The position numbers and the translations under genes are program-made. A stretch of DNA of 64,000 nt from Pelosinus sp. UFO1 (GTDB lineage: Bacteria > Bacillota > Negativicutes > DSM-13327), in the NCBI RefSeq assembly GCF_000725345.1, contig NZ_CP008852.1, positions 982,001 through 1,046,000 on the forward strand, written 5' to 3'. Of the stretch, positions 26,137-34,988 are shown in pieces. A model generated the notes under the pieces. The model was not told where the DNA came from. It searched no databases and saw nothing but the letters and a program-made list of their open reading frames with translations. How positions within the stretch are numbered: the stretch's first letter is position 1; every line of letters begins with the position of its first letter.

Positions 26137-26159
26137 TATAAAAATCATGCATTTTTATA
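26137..26159. promoter_or_regulatory. Candidate upstream activator site for TyrR-like protein
   Basis: Perfect inverted repeat TATAAAAAT - 5 nt - ATTTTTATA centred about 140 bp before the sigma-54 promoter, a usual distance for an enhancer-type site. Confidence 0.5.
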
Positions 26160-26280
26160 ACAGTGCCTGGGTGAGAAGAAATGTTTTCAGTGAGACGAAT
26201 TCTTGGCATGAAAAATTATCAGAAGACTGAAACCATATATACAAACAAGCAATTACGTATGATTTTCCTACATTATACTT

Positions 26281-26296
26281 TGGCATGGCAATTGCA
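26281..26296 (+). promoter_or_regulatory. Sigma-54 (RpoN) promoter of tnaA
   Basis: TGGCATGGCAATTGCA matches the -24/-12 consensus TGGCAYRnnnnTTGCW at every fixed position. The expected start is near 26308, 34 nt before the tnaA ATG. Confidence 0.85.
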
Positions 26297-26341
26297 AAAG
26301 TAAATTGATGCAGAGGTTATATAATAATAGGGGGCCTTAAT

Positions 26342-27724
26342 ATGAGTAGAGAAGCTGAGCCTTATCGCATCAAAATGGTGGAGCCGTTACGTAAAATTTC
26401 AAAAGCAGAAAGAGAATTCGCATTAAAAGAAGCTGGGTATAATCCTTTTCTGTTAAAAGCGGAAGATGTATATATTGATCTTCTAACAGATAGCGGTACG
26501 GGAGCGATGAGCGACCGACAATGGTCTGCTTTGATGGTAGGAGATGAAGCCTATGCTGGAGGTCGATCTTTTTATAAGGTTAAAGATGCAGTAAAAGATA
26601 TTTTTAATTACAATGATATCATCCCCACTCACCAAGGACGTGGAGCTGAACAGGTTCTGTTTCCTCATTTGATTAAGCGTAAGGGACAGTATGTTCTAGG
26701 TAATATGCATTTTGATACAACGATGGCCTGGATTGAATTGAATAAAGCAATACCTGTAAATCTTGTCATAAAAGAGGCTTTTGCTACGGATAAAGAACAT
26801 CCCTTCAAAGGTAATTTTGACTTGGAGCGGTTAGAAAGTTTCATAGTTGAGAAGGGAGCAGAAAATATAGCCTTTATTATTATAACGGTTACTTGTAACT
26901 CAGCTGGCGGTCAGCCGGTTTCTATGGAAAATGTTCGTGGTGTAAAAGGTATAGCAGATAAATATGGTATAAAGATTAACTTTGATTCCGCTCGTTTTGC
27001 AGAAAATGCTTACTTTATAAAGCAGCGTGAGGCTGGTTATGCTGATAGAAGCATTAAAGAAATCGTTAGGGAAATGTATGCTATGGGAGATTTCTTGACG
27101 ATGAGTGCCAAAAAAGATGCAATTGTAAACATGGGCGGGATGATTGCTATAAAAAATGATCCTGATCTTTATGCTGCTGCCTGTGCATCTTGCGTACCAA
27201 TGGAAGGATTCGTAACTTATGGGGGCTTATCAGGTCGTGATTTGGAATGTTTAGCTGTTGGGCTTCATGAGGGAATCGAGGAGGAGTTTTTAGAAAGTCG
27301 GATTGGTCAAGTGGAATACTTGGGAGAAGAGCTTCGTAAGAGAGGTATTCCTATTCAATGGCCGGTAGGCGGGCATGCCGTATTTGTTGATGCGGGGAAA
27401 TTTCTACCACATATTCCTGCGGAGCAATTTCCTGCACAAGCCCTTTGTAATGAACTTTATCTGGAAGGTGGTGTCCGTCCTGTAGAAGTTGGTTCATTAC
27501 TTTTAGGTCGTGATCCTGAAACCGGTATACAGAAAAAAGCCGGTGTAGAATTTATGAGATTAGCGATTCCACGTAGAGTTTATACGGATCGCCATATGGA
27601 TGTTGTGGTAAAGGCATTAGCAAACATCTGGGAGCGTCGTGAGCAAATTAAAGGTTTAGAATTTACTTATGAGCCTAAAGTGCTTCGCCATTTTCTATGT
27701 CGTCTAAAACCTACTGGAGAATAA
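26342..27724 (+). CDS. tnaA: Tryptophanase (beta-eliminating lyase)
   Basis: 460 aa PLP enzyme converting L-tryptophan to indole, pyruvate and ammonia. [65 protein letters not shown]-lysine motif [13 protein letters not shown] (about 254) and [11 protein letters not shown]. Two specificity positions point to tryptophanase over tyrosine phenol-lyase: FDTT (Asp where TPL has Thr, about residue 122) and [14 protein letters not shown] (Val where TPL has Arg, about residue 379). Controlled by a sigma-54 promoter and presumably the upstream TyrR-like activator. No permease adjoins; a Trp-T-box ECF transporter is 20 kb away. Confidence 0.9.
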   Translation: MSREAEPYRIKMVEPLRKISKAEREFALKEAGYNPFLLKAEDVYIDLLTDSGTGAMSDRQWSALMVGDEAYAGGRSFYKVKDAVKDIFNYNDIIPTHQGRGAEQVLFPHLIKRKGQYVLGNMHFDTTMAWIELNKAIPVNLVIKEAFATDKEHPFKGNFDLERLESFIVEKGAENIAFIIITVTCNSAGGQPVSMENVRGVKGIADKYGIKINFDSARFAENAYFIKQREAGYADRSIKEIVREMYAMGDFLTMSAKKDAIVNMGGMIAIKNDPDLYAAACASCVPMEGFVTYGGLSGRDLECLAVGLHEGIEEEFLESRIGQVEYLGEELRKRGIPIQWPVGGHAVFVDAGKFLPHIPAEQFPAQALCNELYLEGGVRPVEVGSLLLGRDPETGIQKKAGVEFMRLAIPRRVYTDRHMDVVVKALANIWERREQIKGLEFTYEPKVLRHFLCRLKPTGE

Positions 27725-27789
27725 AATTCTATACAAAAAATGTGGCACAGTGAAGGAACATCACTGTGCTACATTTTTTGTATAGAATT
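27725..27789. terminator. Very long terminator hairpin after tnaA
   Basis: Twenty-nine-pair stem with a single G-U pair and a 7-nt loop. The arms contain ATTCTATACAAAAAATGT and its complement, so each strand carries an internal T-run. Starts only a few bases after the stop codon. Confidence 0.85.
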
Positions 27790-27832
27790 GATGTGGAAAA
27801 ATTCAGTAAATAAACCAAGATGAATCAGTTTT

Positions 27833-27861
27833 GCAGGAGTTTGCATTTTTACGGCAAATAG
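27833..27861 (+). promoter_or_regulatory. Candidate sigma-H-type promoter (2-hydroxyacid dehydrogenase)
   Basis: GCAGGAGTT, 11-bp spacer, GGCAAATAG, 53 nt before the ATG. Confidence 0.45.
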
Positions 27862-27913
27862 GATTACTAACGTTATCTTTTTTGAAAAGAATAAATAATA
27901 GGTGGTTTTTGAA

Positions 27914-28900
27914 ATGAGCAAATACAAAGTAGTGATAGCTGGTAGCTTAATGGCTCCTGCTTTAGAACGCATTCAGAAATTTTGTGACGTGAAACAATGG
28001 ACGAAATCAGGTCCAGTTCCACAAGAACTTTTATTCGATTGGCTAAAAGATGCAGAGGGACTTATTGCAACTGCAAGTATTAAGGTTGATAAAGAACTCC
28101 TACAACAGGCACCCAAATTGAAAGTAATCTCGCAACCGTCAGTCGGTTATGATAATATTGATATCGAAGCTTGTAACGATAAAGGCATACCTTTTGGTAA
28201 TACGCCCGGAGTGTTAGTGGATGCTACGGCTGATCTAGCATTCTCTCTCCTATTGTGCTCAGCACGGCGGATTCACGAGGGGTGGGATTTTGTACGTTCT
28301 GGTGCTTGGCGTTCTGGCTCGAATATACCTTTTGGCATCGATCTTGCCGGTAAGACCCTTGGCATTGTTGGCATGGGGCAGATTGGGGCAGCAGTGGCCA
28401 AAAGGGCAGGGGCTTTTGGTATGAATGTCATTTATTACAATCGAAATCGGCGTCTTGATGATGAAAAAATTGGGGCCACTTATCAACCGTTTGATGCGTT
28501 ATTGGAGAAAGCGGACTGTATCATCGTATTGACACCTCTCTCTCAGGAAACTAGGGGGCTGTTTGGGCGAGAACAGTTTGACAAAATGAAATCTACGGCT
28601 TATTTTATCAATGTTTCACGGGGGCCGGTTGTAGATACAAATGCGCTTTTTGACGCTTTAAAAACAGGTCAGATTGCCTATGGAGCTCTTGATGTGACTG
28701 ATCCCGAGCCAATGCCGAAGGATCATCCTTTATTAACACTTCCTAATATTCTTATTACCCCTCATATTGGCAGTGCAACCACGGAGACTCGCACTGCAAT
28801 GGCTCAACTTACAGTTGATAATTTGCTTGCAGGGTTAGAAGGTAAGCCATTACCCGCCTGTGTGAATACCAATTTGATTAAGGAGAAGCAAAAGGGTTAA
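27914..28900 (+). CDS. D-2-hydroxyacid dehydrogenase (NAD(P)-dependent)
   Basis: 328 aa. Substrate domain with QPSVGYDNIDIEACNDKGIPFGNTPGVLVDATADLA, Rossmann motif TLGIVGMGQIGAAVAKRA, catalytic Arg in INVSRGPVVDTNAL, Glu in DVTDPEPMPKDHPL and His in NILITPHIGSAT. Fits the glyoxylate/hydroxypyruvate (GhrB-like) reductase group; may reduce 2-oxo acids produced by amino-acid breakdown. ATG at 27914 follows AGGTGG by 8 nt; the GTG at 27902 lies inside the ribosome binding site. Own terminator downstream. Confidence 0.88.
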   Translation: MSKYKVVIAGSLMAPALERIQKFCDVKQWTKSGPVPQELLFDWLKDAEGLIATASIKVDKELLQQAPKLKVISQPSVGYDNIDIEACNDKGIPFGNTPGVLVDATADLAFSLLLCSARRIHEGWDFVRSGAWRSGSNIPFGIDLAGKTLGIVGMGQIGAAVAKRAGAFGMNVIYYNRNRRLDDEKIGATYQPFDALLEKADCIIVLTPLSQETRGLFGREQFDKMKSTAYFINVSRGPVVDTNALFDALKTGQIAYGALDVTDPEPMPKDHPLLTLPNILITPHIGSATTETRTAMAQLTVDNLLAGLEGKPLPACVNTNLIKEKQKG

Positions 28901-28903
28901 ATT

Positions 28904-28949
28904 AAATATAAATCCTGTAAGGTAATCGCACCTTACAGGATTTATATTT
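28904..28949 (+). terminator. Terminator after 2-hydroxyacid dehydrogenase
   Basis: Perfect 20-pair stem (AATCCTGTAAGGT / ACCTTACAGGATT core) with a 6-nt loop and trailing T-tract. Confidence 0.9.
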
Positions 28950-29070
28950 TAATCGCAGAGTGTTTAAAAGGCATATGCTGTTGATGAAAAAAATACCAGC
29001 CTGAGTTCCGTTACCTTTTGTATTGTGCGACGTTAAGATAATTGAAAAGGTTAAGAAAAGAGGCGTTTAA

Positions 29071-30006
29071 ATGAATTCTAATAAGAAAAAAATGATTGCT
29101 AGTATCTTGTTGCTAGTATTTCTCACCGCTTTAAGTGGATGTGCGAGTTTTGGAGCAAAATCCATAAATGAAACAACACAACAGAAGATAGGTGAACCTA
29201 ATGTAAATAAAGACAAGGCCATCGTGGACGAGTTTAAGCAAATGACGCAGAGAAATGATTTTACAACAGAGGAACTTATTAAATTTATTAATGAAACGAT
29301 TTCTGTTGTTTCCTCTGAGAATGCATCTAAGATGATTCTGACATTGGAGAAGAATCAGCAACTTGATTTAACGAAGCTGGAAGAGAAGTATGGGAATGAT
29401 AAGATCCAAGAAAAAATAGCTAAGAATTTTCGGGGAGATTTCTCTGAAAGTTATATAAATAGCATACAAGATAAAGTAATAAAAGATTTATTGTTGGAGA
29501 CTAAAAATAAGGGGCTTAAAATTGAAACAGCGGAAGGGTTTTATTTCCCTGTTATCGACTATTCTTTTTATAAGAAATATCAATCAAACCTGACTTCGGA
29601 TATTGCTGCCTATATTGATATTATGTCAGTAGAATCAGACAAGGTAGCAGTAAAAGATGCTGGCCTTATGATTAGCTGGGATGAAGTGGTCAAGCGAGCG
29701 ACGAATCAGGAAGGATTTATTAAAGAATTTAGTAATTCAGCAAAAAAGGAAGATGTAAAAACTCTACTCAAGAGATACCTTATTGTTGCTTTGTATGGAA
29801 CAAATAATACGCCTCTGTTTAGTTACGAGGATAAGCTAATGATTCCAGCTGCTAAGAAAAGTTATCTTGAAACTATACCTAGTAATGGGAACGAGGGGAG
29901 TTTTTCTAGGATCATGAGTGATTATCTTACCCTTGTAAAGAAAAATGATTATAAATTAACACAGGAAGTTGATGAATACAGAAAAACGGCTATAGAAGGA
30001 TTTTAG
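29071..30006 (+). CDS. Predicted lipoprotein of unknown function
   Basis: 311 aa. Signal sequence with Lys-rich start and lipobox LSGC (Cys at about residue 23), then a Thr/Asn-rich linker and a mainly helical, charged domain without a recognised family. No enzymatic motif stands out. Anchored to the outer face of the cytoplasmic membrane by prediction. Monocistronic, AAGAGGCG ribosome binding site, terminator directly after the stop. Confidence 0.72.
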   Translation: MNSNKKKMIASILLLVFLTALSGCASFGAKSINETTQQKIGEPNVNKDKAIVDEFKQMTQRNDFTTEELIKFINETISVVSSENASKMILTLEKNQQLDLTKLEEKYGNDKIQEKIAKNFRGDFSESYINSIQDKVIKDLLLETKNKGLKIETAEGFYFPVIDYSFYKKYQSNLTSDIAAYIDIMSVESDKVAVKDAGLMISWDEVVKRATNQEGFIKEFSNSAKKEDVKTLLKRYLIVALYGTNNTPLFSYEDKLMIPAAKKSYLETIPSNGNEGSFSRIMSDYLTLVKKNDYKLTQEVDEYRKTAIEGF

Positions 30007-30012
30007 CAAAAG

Positions 30013-30039
30013 AAGCAGCACCATTAGGTGCTGCTTTTT
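30013..30039 (+). terminator. Terminator after lipoprotein gene
   Basis: Stem AAGCAGCACC / GGTGCTGCTT, loop ATTA, T5. The repeat element copy 1 begins immediately after the T-tract. Confidence 0.9.
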
Positions 30040-30041
30040 AC

Positions 30042-30136
30042 GGAATCAGAAAGTATACCACTTTCTTGATTCCAAGTAAGAACGACTAAGGCTTCTGCCT
30101 GCGTCCGAGGACTTGGCACAAGCCAAGTCTTTTTTT
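30042..30136 (+). repeat. 96-bp structured intergenic element, copy 1
   Basis: 5' hairpin GGAATCAGAAAGT / ACTTTCTTGATTCC, constant core GTAAGAACGACTAAGG + CTTCTGCCTGCGTC, and a 3' hairpin GACTTGGC / GCCAAGTC with loop ACAA plus T-tract. Placed between convergent genes. Confidence 0.85.
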
Positions 30137-30169
30137 ATATAAGTAAGCTGACTATTTGCAGGTTGAAAA

Positions 30170-30925
30170 TTAATAAATTACCCCAATTTTATTGGCTTGC
30201 AAGAGTTCTAACCAATTGCTGTCAGGTTCCCGGTCAGTAATTATATAATCGACATCACTATAGTCAATTAGTCTTATGAATCCGGTTTTATCGAATTTTG
30301 TATGATCTGCCAACAAGATTACTTTTTCTGCCTGTTTGATCATGCTTCTTTTAAATTCACTCTCTGGTTCATTGGATTCCATGATACCCTTATCCAAAGA
30401 CAAGGCCTTACAACTCAGGATCGCCATGTTAACGTAGTAGTTTTGAAGTGCATTTTGCGCGACGGAACCTACTAGTGCTAAAGAATGGGCCCGAAGATTC
30501 CCACCAGTTGAAATAATATTAAAATTGGAATTGGTAAAATCATAGGGAATTTTAATAGAATTAGTAATAATAGTAAGCCCTTTTTTCCCTTGAAGCGCTT
30601 GTATTAGTTCTAAGCATGTAGTGCTGGCATCTACCATAATGGTGTCATTGTCATTTACTAAATTAGCAGCTTTTATTGAAATATTTTGTTTGAATTCATG
30701 ATTCATTGATGTTCTTGTTTGGAATGGTAGATCTTCTAATGTATTTTGACTCAAAATAGCGCCACCATAGGTACGGGTTAGCATGCTTTCGTTTTCTAAT
30801 TTTTCTAAGTCACGACGGATTGTTTCTTCTGTAACTTTAAATAATTGGCTTAAGTTGGAGACATAGACTTTCTTGTCTTGTTGAATGAGTTCAATAATCT
30901 GTTGTCGGCGTTCAATTCCAAGCAT
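30170..30925 (-). CDS. rhaR: DeoR family regulator of rhamnose operon
   Basis: 251 aa. N-terminal winged helix (ERRQQIIELIQQDKKVYVSNLSQLFKVTEETIRRDLEKLE), then DeoR sensor domain with MVDASTTCLELIQAL, ITNSIKIPYDF, STGGNLRAHSLALVG and KVILLADHTKFDKTGF, the phosphosugar-binding site of the ribose-phosphate-isomerase-like fold. ATG at 30925 follows AGGAGG. Divergent from rhaB, so it very likely controls the operon; the inducer is probably a rhamnulose phosphate or similar intermediate (inferred). Confidence 0.88.
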   Translation of the reverse strand: MLGIERRQQIIELIQQDKKVYVSNLSQLFKVTEETIRRDLEKLENESMLTRTYGGAILSQNTLEDLPFQTRTSMNHEFKQNISIKAANLVNDNDTIMVDASTTCLELIQALQGKKGLTIITNSIKIPYDFTNSNFNIISTGGNLRAHSLALVGSVAQNALQNYYVNMAILSCKALSLDKGIMESNEPESEFKRSMIKQAEKVILLADHTKFDKTGFIRLIDYSDVDYIITDREPDSNWLELLQANKIGVIY

Positions 30926-31145
30926 AACGGATCCTCCTCTGGGTTGTGGCATGCAATAAAAAAATAGACTTTTACATTATTTTAGTATACAGCTTATAAA
31001 TTGTCTAAGTAAATATCTGTAAAAGAATCATTTTTGTGGTTTTAAATGTTGCTTTATTTCTTTAAGTTACTATAATTCTACAGAAAAATAAAAGAGAAGT
31101 AAAGGGAAAAGAAGAAAAAGTACTAGAAATTCAACAATAAATTTA

Positions 31146-31173
31146 TTGACAATGCAGATGGCGGTGGTAAAAT
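31146..31173 (+). promoter_or_regulatory. Candidate sigma-A promoter of rha operon
   Basis: TTGACA, 16-bp spacer, TAAAAT. The 330-bp divergent region otherwise holds AT-rich sequence that presumably contains the DeoR operator; no clear operator repeat was identified. Confidence 0.55.
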
Positions 31174-31204
31174 AAAGATAAAAACAGATAAAACCTTATA
31201 AATA

Positions 31205-31234
31205 CAAGGAATATATGTTTGATTCGCAGAATAA
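31205..31234 (+). promoter_or_regulatory. Second promoter-like site (sigma-H form) before rhaB
   Basis: CAAGGAATA, 12-bp spacer, GCAGAATAA; -10 matches RnnGAATWW fully. Could be coincidental. Confidence 0.3.
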
Positions 31235-31255
31235 GTTGTCTAAAGGAAAGGATTG

Positions 31256-32722
31256 ATGTTGCGGATGAAAAAGCATATTGCTGTGGATATTGGTGCCTCC
31301 AGTGGACGCTTGGTGGTAGGATGGAAACAAGAAGGAAAGATTCAGTTAGAAGAGATATATCGTTTCGAAAATGAAATTAGGAGTGAAAATGGCAGTTGTT
31401 TTTGGAATATTGAAAAATTATTTAATGAAATTGTCAATGGTCTTAAAAAAGCCAGAGAAAAGGGTATTGAAGAATGTACCTTAGGGATTGATACCTGGGG
31501 TGTAGATTATGCACTGATTGATGCAAAAGGAAACCGGATACAAGAAGTTTATGCTTACCGCGATGAGCGCACCAAAACAGCGATTCAAGATATCAGAAAA
31601 AAAGTATCTCTTGAGGAAATTTATAAAAAAATAGGGATTCAGTTTTTAAGTTTTAATACCTTATTTCAGTTGTATGTCCATGATAAGGAAGAGCTGGCGA
31701 AGGCCTATAAAATACTCTTAGTGCCTGATTATCTTTATTACCGGTTGACAGGAATTTTTATCAGTGAAAAAACGAATGCTTCTACAACTCAATTATTAAA
31801 TCTAGAAACAAAAGAGTATGATGAAGAGTTGTTAAAGCTCATAGGTGTAAAGAGGGAGCAATTCGCAACACTAGTCGAACCTGGGGAAGTTATAGGATCT
31901 ATTTCGGAACTCCTTAGAAAACAGCACAATTTACCCAGATGTGAATTAATTTGCGTTGCAAGCCATGATACGGCATCCGCTGTCATTGGAGTTCCCGGTG
32001 TGGAGGAATGTTTTGCGTACCTTTGTAGTGGCACTTGGTCATTGATGGGGGTGGAAAATATGATTCCCATAGCTAACCAAGAGTCATTTTGTAAAAATTT
32101 TACGAACGAGTGGGGTGCTTATGGGACCTACCGCTTTTTGAAAAACATTATGGGACTTTGGCTGATTCAGGAAGTTCGCCGTAACTTGGGTAACAAACTT
32201 TCCTTTGCAGAGCTTGTCTCAGAAGCTAGCAAAATAAGTCCTTTTAAATTTTTGATTCATTGTAATGACGATTGTTTCTTAAAACCAGAAAATATGGTTT
32301 TGGAAGTTCAAAATTACTGCCGAAATACAGGGCAGCTAGTACCAACAACAGCAGGAGAGCTTGCCCGCTGTATTTTTGACAGCCTTGCACTTACATATCG
32401 TAAAACCCTAGGAGAAATATCTTCTATTACTGGATACCCTGTCAATTGTCTACATATAGTTGGTGGTGGAGTGCAAAACGAATTACTATGCCAGCTGACG
32501 GCAGATGTTGTTGAAATGCCAGTTGTAGCGGGCCCTGTAGAATCTACAGCCCTTGGCAATATAGTAGTGCAGATGATTAGTACTGGTGAGCTAAGAAATC
32601 TGAAAGAAGCGCGGAATATGATTATGAATTCCTTTCCAATTAAAACCTATCAGCCAGCTGTTATTACTAAATTAGATGAAGTTTACCACAGATTTAATCA
32701 ATTAGTGTCTATGGGTAAATAA
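31256..32722 (+). CDS. rhaB: Rhamnulokinase
   Basis: 488 aa FGGY kinase. Phosphate-1 motif AVDIGASSGRLVVGW, then CTLGIDTWGVDYALIDAKG, YAYRDERTK, SHDTASAVIGVPG, phosphate-2/adenosine region LHIVGGGVQNELLCQLTADV and AGPVESTALGNIVVQ. Phosphorylates L-rhamnulose to L-rhamnulose 1-phosphate. ATG at 31256 is 9 nt after AAGGA; an alternative ATG at 31265 (MKKHIAV) is farther away. First gene of the rhamnose operon. Confidence 0.93.
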   Translation: MLRMKKHIAVDIGASSGRLVVGWKQEGKIQLEEIYRFENEIRSENGSCFWNIEKLFNEIVNGLKKAREKGIEECTLGIDTWGVDYALIDAKGNRIQEVYAYRDERTKTAIQDIRKKVSLEEIYKKIGIQFLSFNTLFQLYVHDKEELAKAYKILLVPDYLYYRLTGIFISEKTNASTTQLLNLETKEYDEELLKLIGVKREQFATLVEPGEVIGSISELLRKQHNLPRCELICVASHDTASAVIGVPGVEECFAYLCSGTWSLMGVENMIPIANQESFCKNFTNEWGAYGTYRFLKNIMGLWLIQEVRRNLGNKLSFAELVSEASKISPFKFLIHCNDDCFLKPENMVLEVQNYCRNTGQLVPTTAGELARCIFDSLALTYRKTLGEISSITGYPVNCLHIVGGGVQNELLCQLTADVVEMPVVAGPVESTALGNIVVQMISTGELRNLKEARNMIMNSFPIKTYQPAVITKLDEVYHRFNQLVSMGK

Positions 32723-32778
32723 CAATATAAAGTGGAAATCAGACAAACAAAGCTAAAACAAATAAGGAGGTAGCAGTA

Positions 32779-34035
32779 GTGGTTAATGGCTTAGTAAAAC
32801 GATATGAAGAAGCAAGACTGATTTATGGTCAATTAGGGGTAGATACGGATTTAGTCCTGGAAAAATTAGCGCAAGTAAAAATTTCGTTGCATTGTTGGCA
32901 AGGGGATGATGTACATGGGTTTCTAAGAAATGAGGAATTATCTGGGGGAATTTCAGTTACAGGTAATTACCCAGGGGCTGCTCGTACCCCTCAAGAACTT
33001 CGCCAAGATTTAGAAAAAGCTCTTGCTGTAATTCCAGGGAAGCACAAGGTCAATTTGCATGCCATTTACGCCGATACCGATGAAAAGGTAGATCTTGATG
33101 CATTAGAACCAAAACATTTCAAACCTTGGGTAGAATGGGCTAAGGAACAGAAACTGGGACTAGACTTTAATCCTAGTTGTTTTTCCCATCCAAACTTTCA
33201 AGATGGTTTTTCCATAAGTCATCCTGATGAAAAAATACGGAAGTTTTGGATTATGCATTGCAAAGCAGCACGTAAAATATCTGAATATTTCGGCAAAGAA
33301 TTGAAGCAAACTTGTGTGACTAATTTTTGGTTTCCTGATGGCTATAAGGATGTACCTGTTGATCGTATGGCCCCCAGAAGACGGATGAAAGAAGCTCTGG
33401 ATGAAGTATTTAGCGAAAAAATTGATCCTCAATATAACGTAGATACAATTGAAAGTAAATTATTCGGTATTGGCTCAGAAAGTTATGTAGTTGGCTCCCA
33501 TGAATTTTGTTTGAGTTATGCGGTTAAAAATGACAAGGCTATTTGCTTAGACGTAGGTCACTTCCATCCAACAGAAACCATTTCAAATAAACTATCAGCC
33601 ATTGCACTATTTGATACCGAAATTTTATTGCATGTGAGCCGTCCAGTTCGTTGGGATAGTGACCATGTAGTGATTATGGATGATGAGTTGCAAGAAATTG
33701 CGAAAGAGCTAGTACGCAATAATTTGCTAAATAAAACACATATTGGACTCGATTATTTTGATGCTAGCATCAATCGGATTGCTGCATGGGTAATTGGATC
33801 ACGGAATATGATAAAGGCAATACTTCGCGCTATGCTTGAACCTACTGAATTATTGAAGGAAGCAGAGGCCAAAGGTGATCTTACCACTCGTTTGGTACTG
33901 TTAGAAGAATTGAAATCCTTTCCTTTTGGCGCAATCTGGGATTACTATTGCGAAAAGATGGGTGTTCCTGTAAGAGAATCATGGTTGGTTGATGTAAAAA
34001 GATATGAAACAGATGTTTTGATGAAACGAAAATAA
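32779..34035 (+). CDS. rhaA: L-rhamnose isomerase
   Basis: 418 aa, family-typical length. Motifs: [95 protein letters not shown]. Metal-dependent TIM-barrel aldose-ketose isomerase converting L-rhamnose to L-rhamnulose. GTG start behind AAGGAGG. Confidence 0.95.
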   Translation: MVNGLVKRYEEARLIYGQLGVDTDLVLEKLAQVKISLHCWQGDDVHGFLRNEELSGGISVTGNYPGAARTPQELRQDLEKALAVIPGKHKVNLHAIYADTDEKVDLDALEPKHFKPWVEWAKEQKLGLDFNPSCFSHPNFQDGFSISHPDEKIRKFWIMHCKAARKISEYFGKELKQTCVTNFWFPDGYKDVPVDRMAPRRRMKEALDEVFSEKIDPQYNVDTIESKLFGIGSESYVVGSHEFCLSYAVKNDKAICLDVGHFHPTETISNKLSAIALFDTEILLHVSRPVRWDSDHVVIMDDELQEIAKELVRNNLLNKTHIGLDYFDASINRIAAWVIGSRNMIKAILRAMLEPTELLKEAEAKGDLTTRLVLLEELKSFPFGAIWDYYCEKMGVPVRESWLVDVKRYETDVLMKRK

Positions 34036-34098
34036 TAGATAAAAATAGCTGCATACCGTAGTAGTGGTAATTGCAAGCATATAATTGGAGGATTTACG

Positions 34099-34932
34099 AT
34101 GAGTTTAACTTACATTCAACATAAAATTCCTTTTGTGCGAGAGATGATGGAGGTTACCCGTAATCTTTGGGAAATGGGCTGGGGTGAACGTAATGGAGGA
34201 AACATCAGTTATCTTTTAGAGGAAGAAGAGGTAGAGATATACATTGATGTAATGAATGTGAAGCGCAGCCTTACTTTAGAGTTTCCTGTTGTGGATTTAG
34301 CGGGGAAATATTTCATTGTGAGTGGCACTGGGAAGTACTTCAAAAATGTAGTATTTAATCCGGAGGAAAACTTAGGTGTTATCCGTGTTGCAAAGGATGG
34401 TAAGGCGATTGATATTTTATGGGGATATGAAGATGGTAGTCGTCCGACAAGTGAATTAGCAGCTCATTTTATGAGTCATATGGAGAGGCTAAAAAAGGAC
34501 CCAAATCACCGTATTATTCTCCATACTCACGCTACAAATTCATTGGCGATGACATTTGTGCATGATCTTGATGAAAAATTGTTTACCAAGACATTGTGGC
34601 AAATGTGTACAGAGTGTCTAGTTGTTTTCCCAGATGGAGTTGGTGTCATTCCATGGATTGTGCCAGGAACCAATAAAATTGGTGAAATTACAGCGGAGAA
34701 AATGAAAGATCATCGGGTAGTTATTTGGCCACAACATGGAATCTTCGGTGCAGGTAGGACCATGGATGAAACCTTTGGTTTGATTGAAACAGTAGAAAAG
34801 GCAGCTCAGATTTATATGCTTATTAGTTCACATCAGGGTGGTATTAAACAAAGCCTAACGGATCAAGAACTTTTGGATTTAGCTAAAACTTTCCGTGTCA
34901 CTCCTGTAGTTGGAATACTGGAGGCTAAGTAA
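34099..34932 (+). CDS. rhaD: Rhamnulose-1-phosphate aldolase
   Basis: 277 aa class II zinc aldolase. N-terminal [25 protein letters not shown], zinc ligands in [12 protein letters not shown] (HxH) and the later [12 protein letters not shown] (His), catalytic Glu in [11 protein letters not shown]. Cleaves rhamnulose 1-phosphate to DHAP and L-lactaldehyde; the latter is the substrate of the FucO-like enzyme at the end of the operon. Confidence 0.94.
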   Translation: MSLTYIQHKIPFVREMMEVTRNLWEMGWGERNGGNISYLLEEEEVEIYIDVMNVKRSLTLEFPVVDLAGKYFIVSGTGKYFKNVVFNPEENLGVIRVAKDGKAIDILWGYEDGSRPTSELAAHFMSHMERLKKDPNHRIILHTHATNSLAMTFVHDLDEKLFTKTLWQMCTECLVVFPDGVGVIPWIVPGTNKIGEITAEKMKDHRVVIWPQHGIFGAGRTMDETFGLIETVEKAAQIYMLISSHQGGIKQSLTDQELLDLAKTFRVTPVVGILEAK

Positions 34933-34988
34933 GGAACGTTGTTTTTGTAGGGGAATTAATTTAGAACTTGAAATGGGAGGGGAATACC

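Noticed and set aside
26147-26230. 27-codon ORF with two Trp codons before tnaA, a possible TnaC-like leader peptide
   Set aside because: It lies upstream of the sigma-54 promoter at 26281, so it would not be in the tnaA transcript; it has no ribosome binding site and lacks the TnaC W-x3-D...P pattern.
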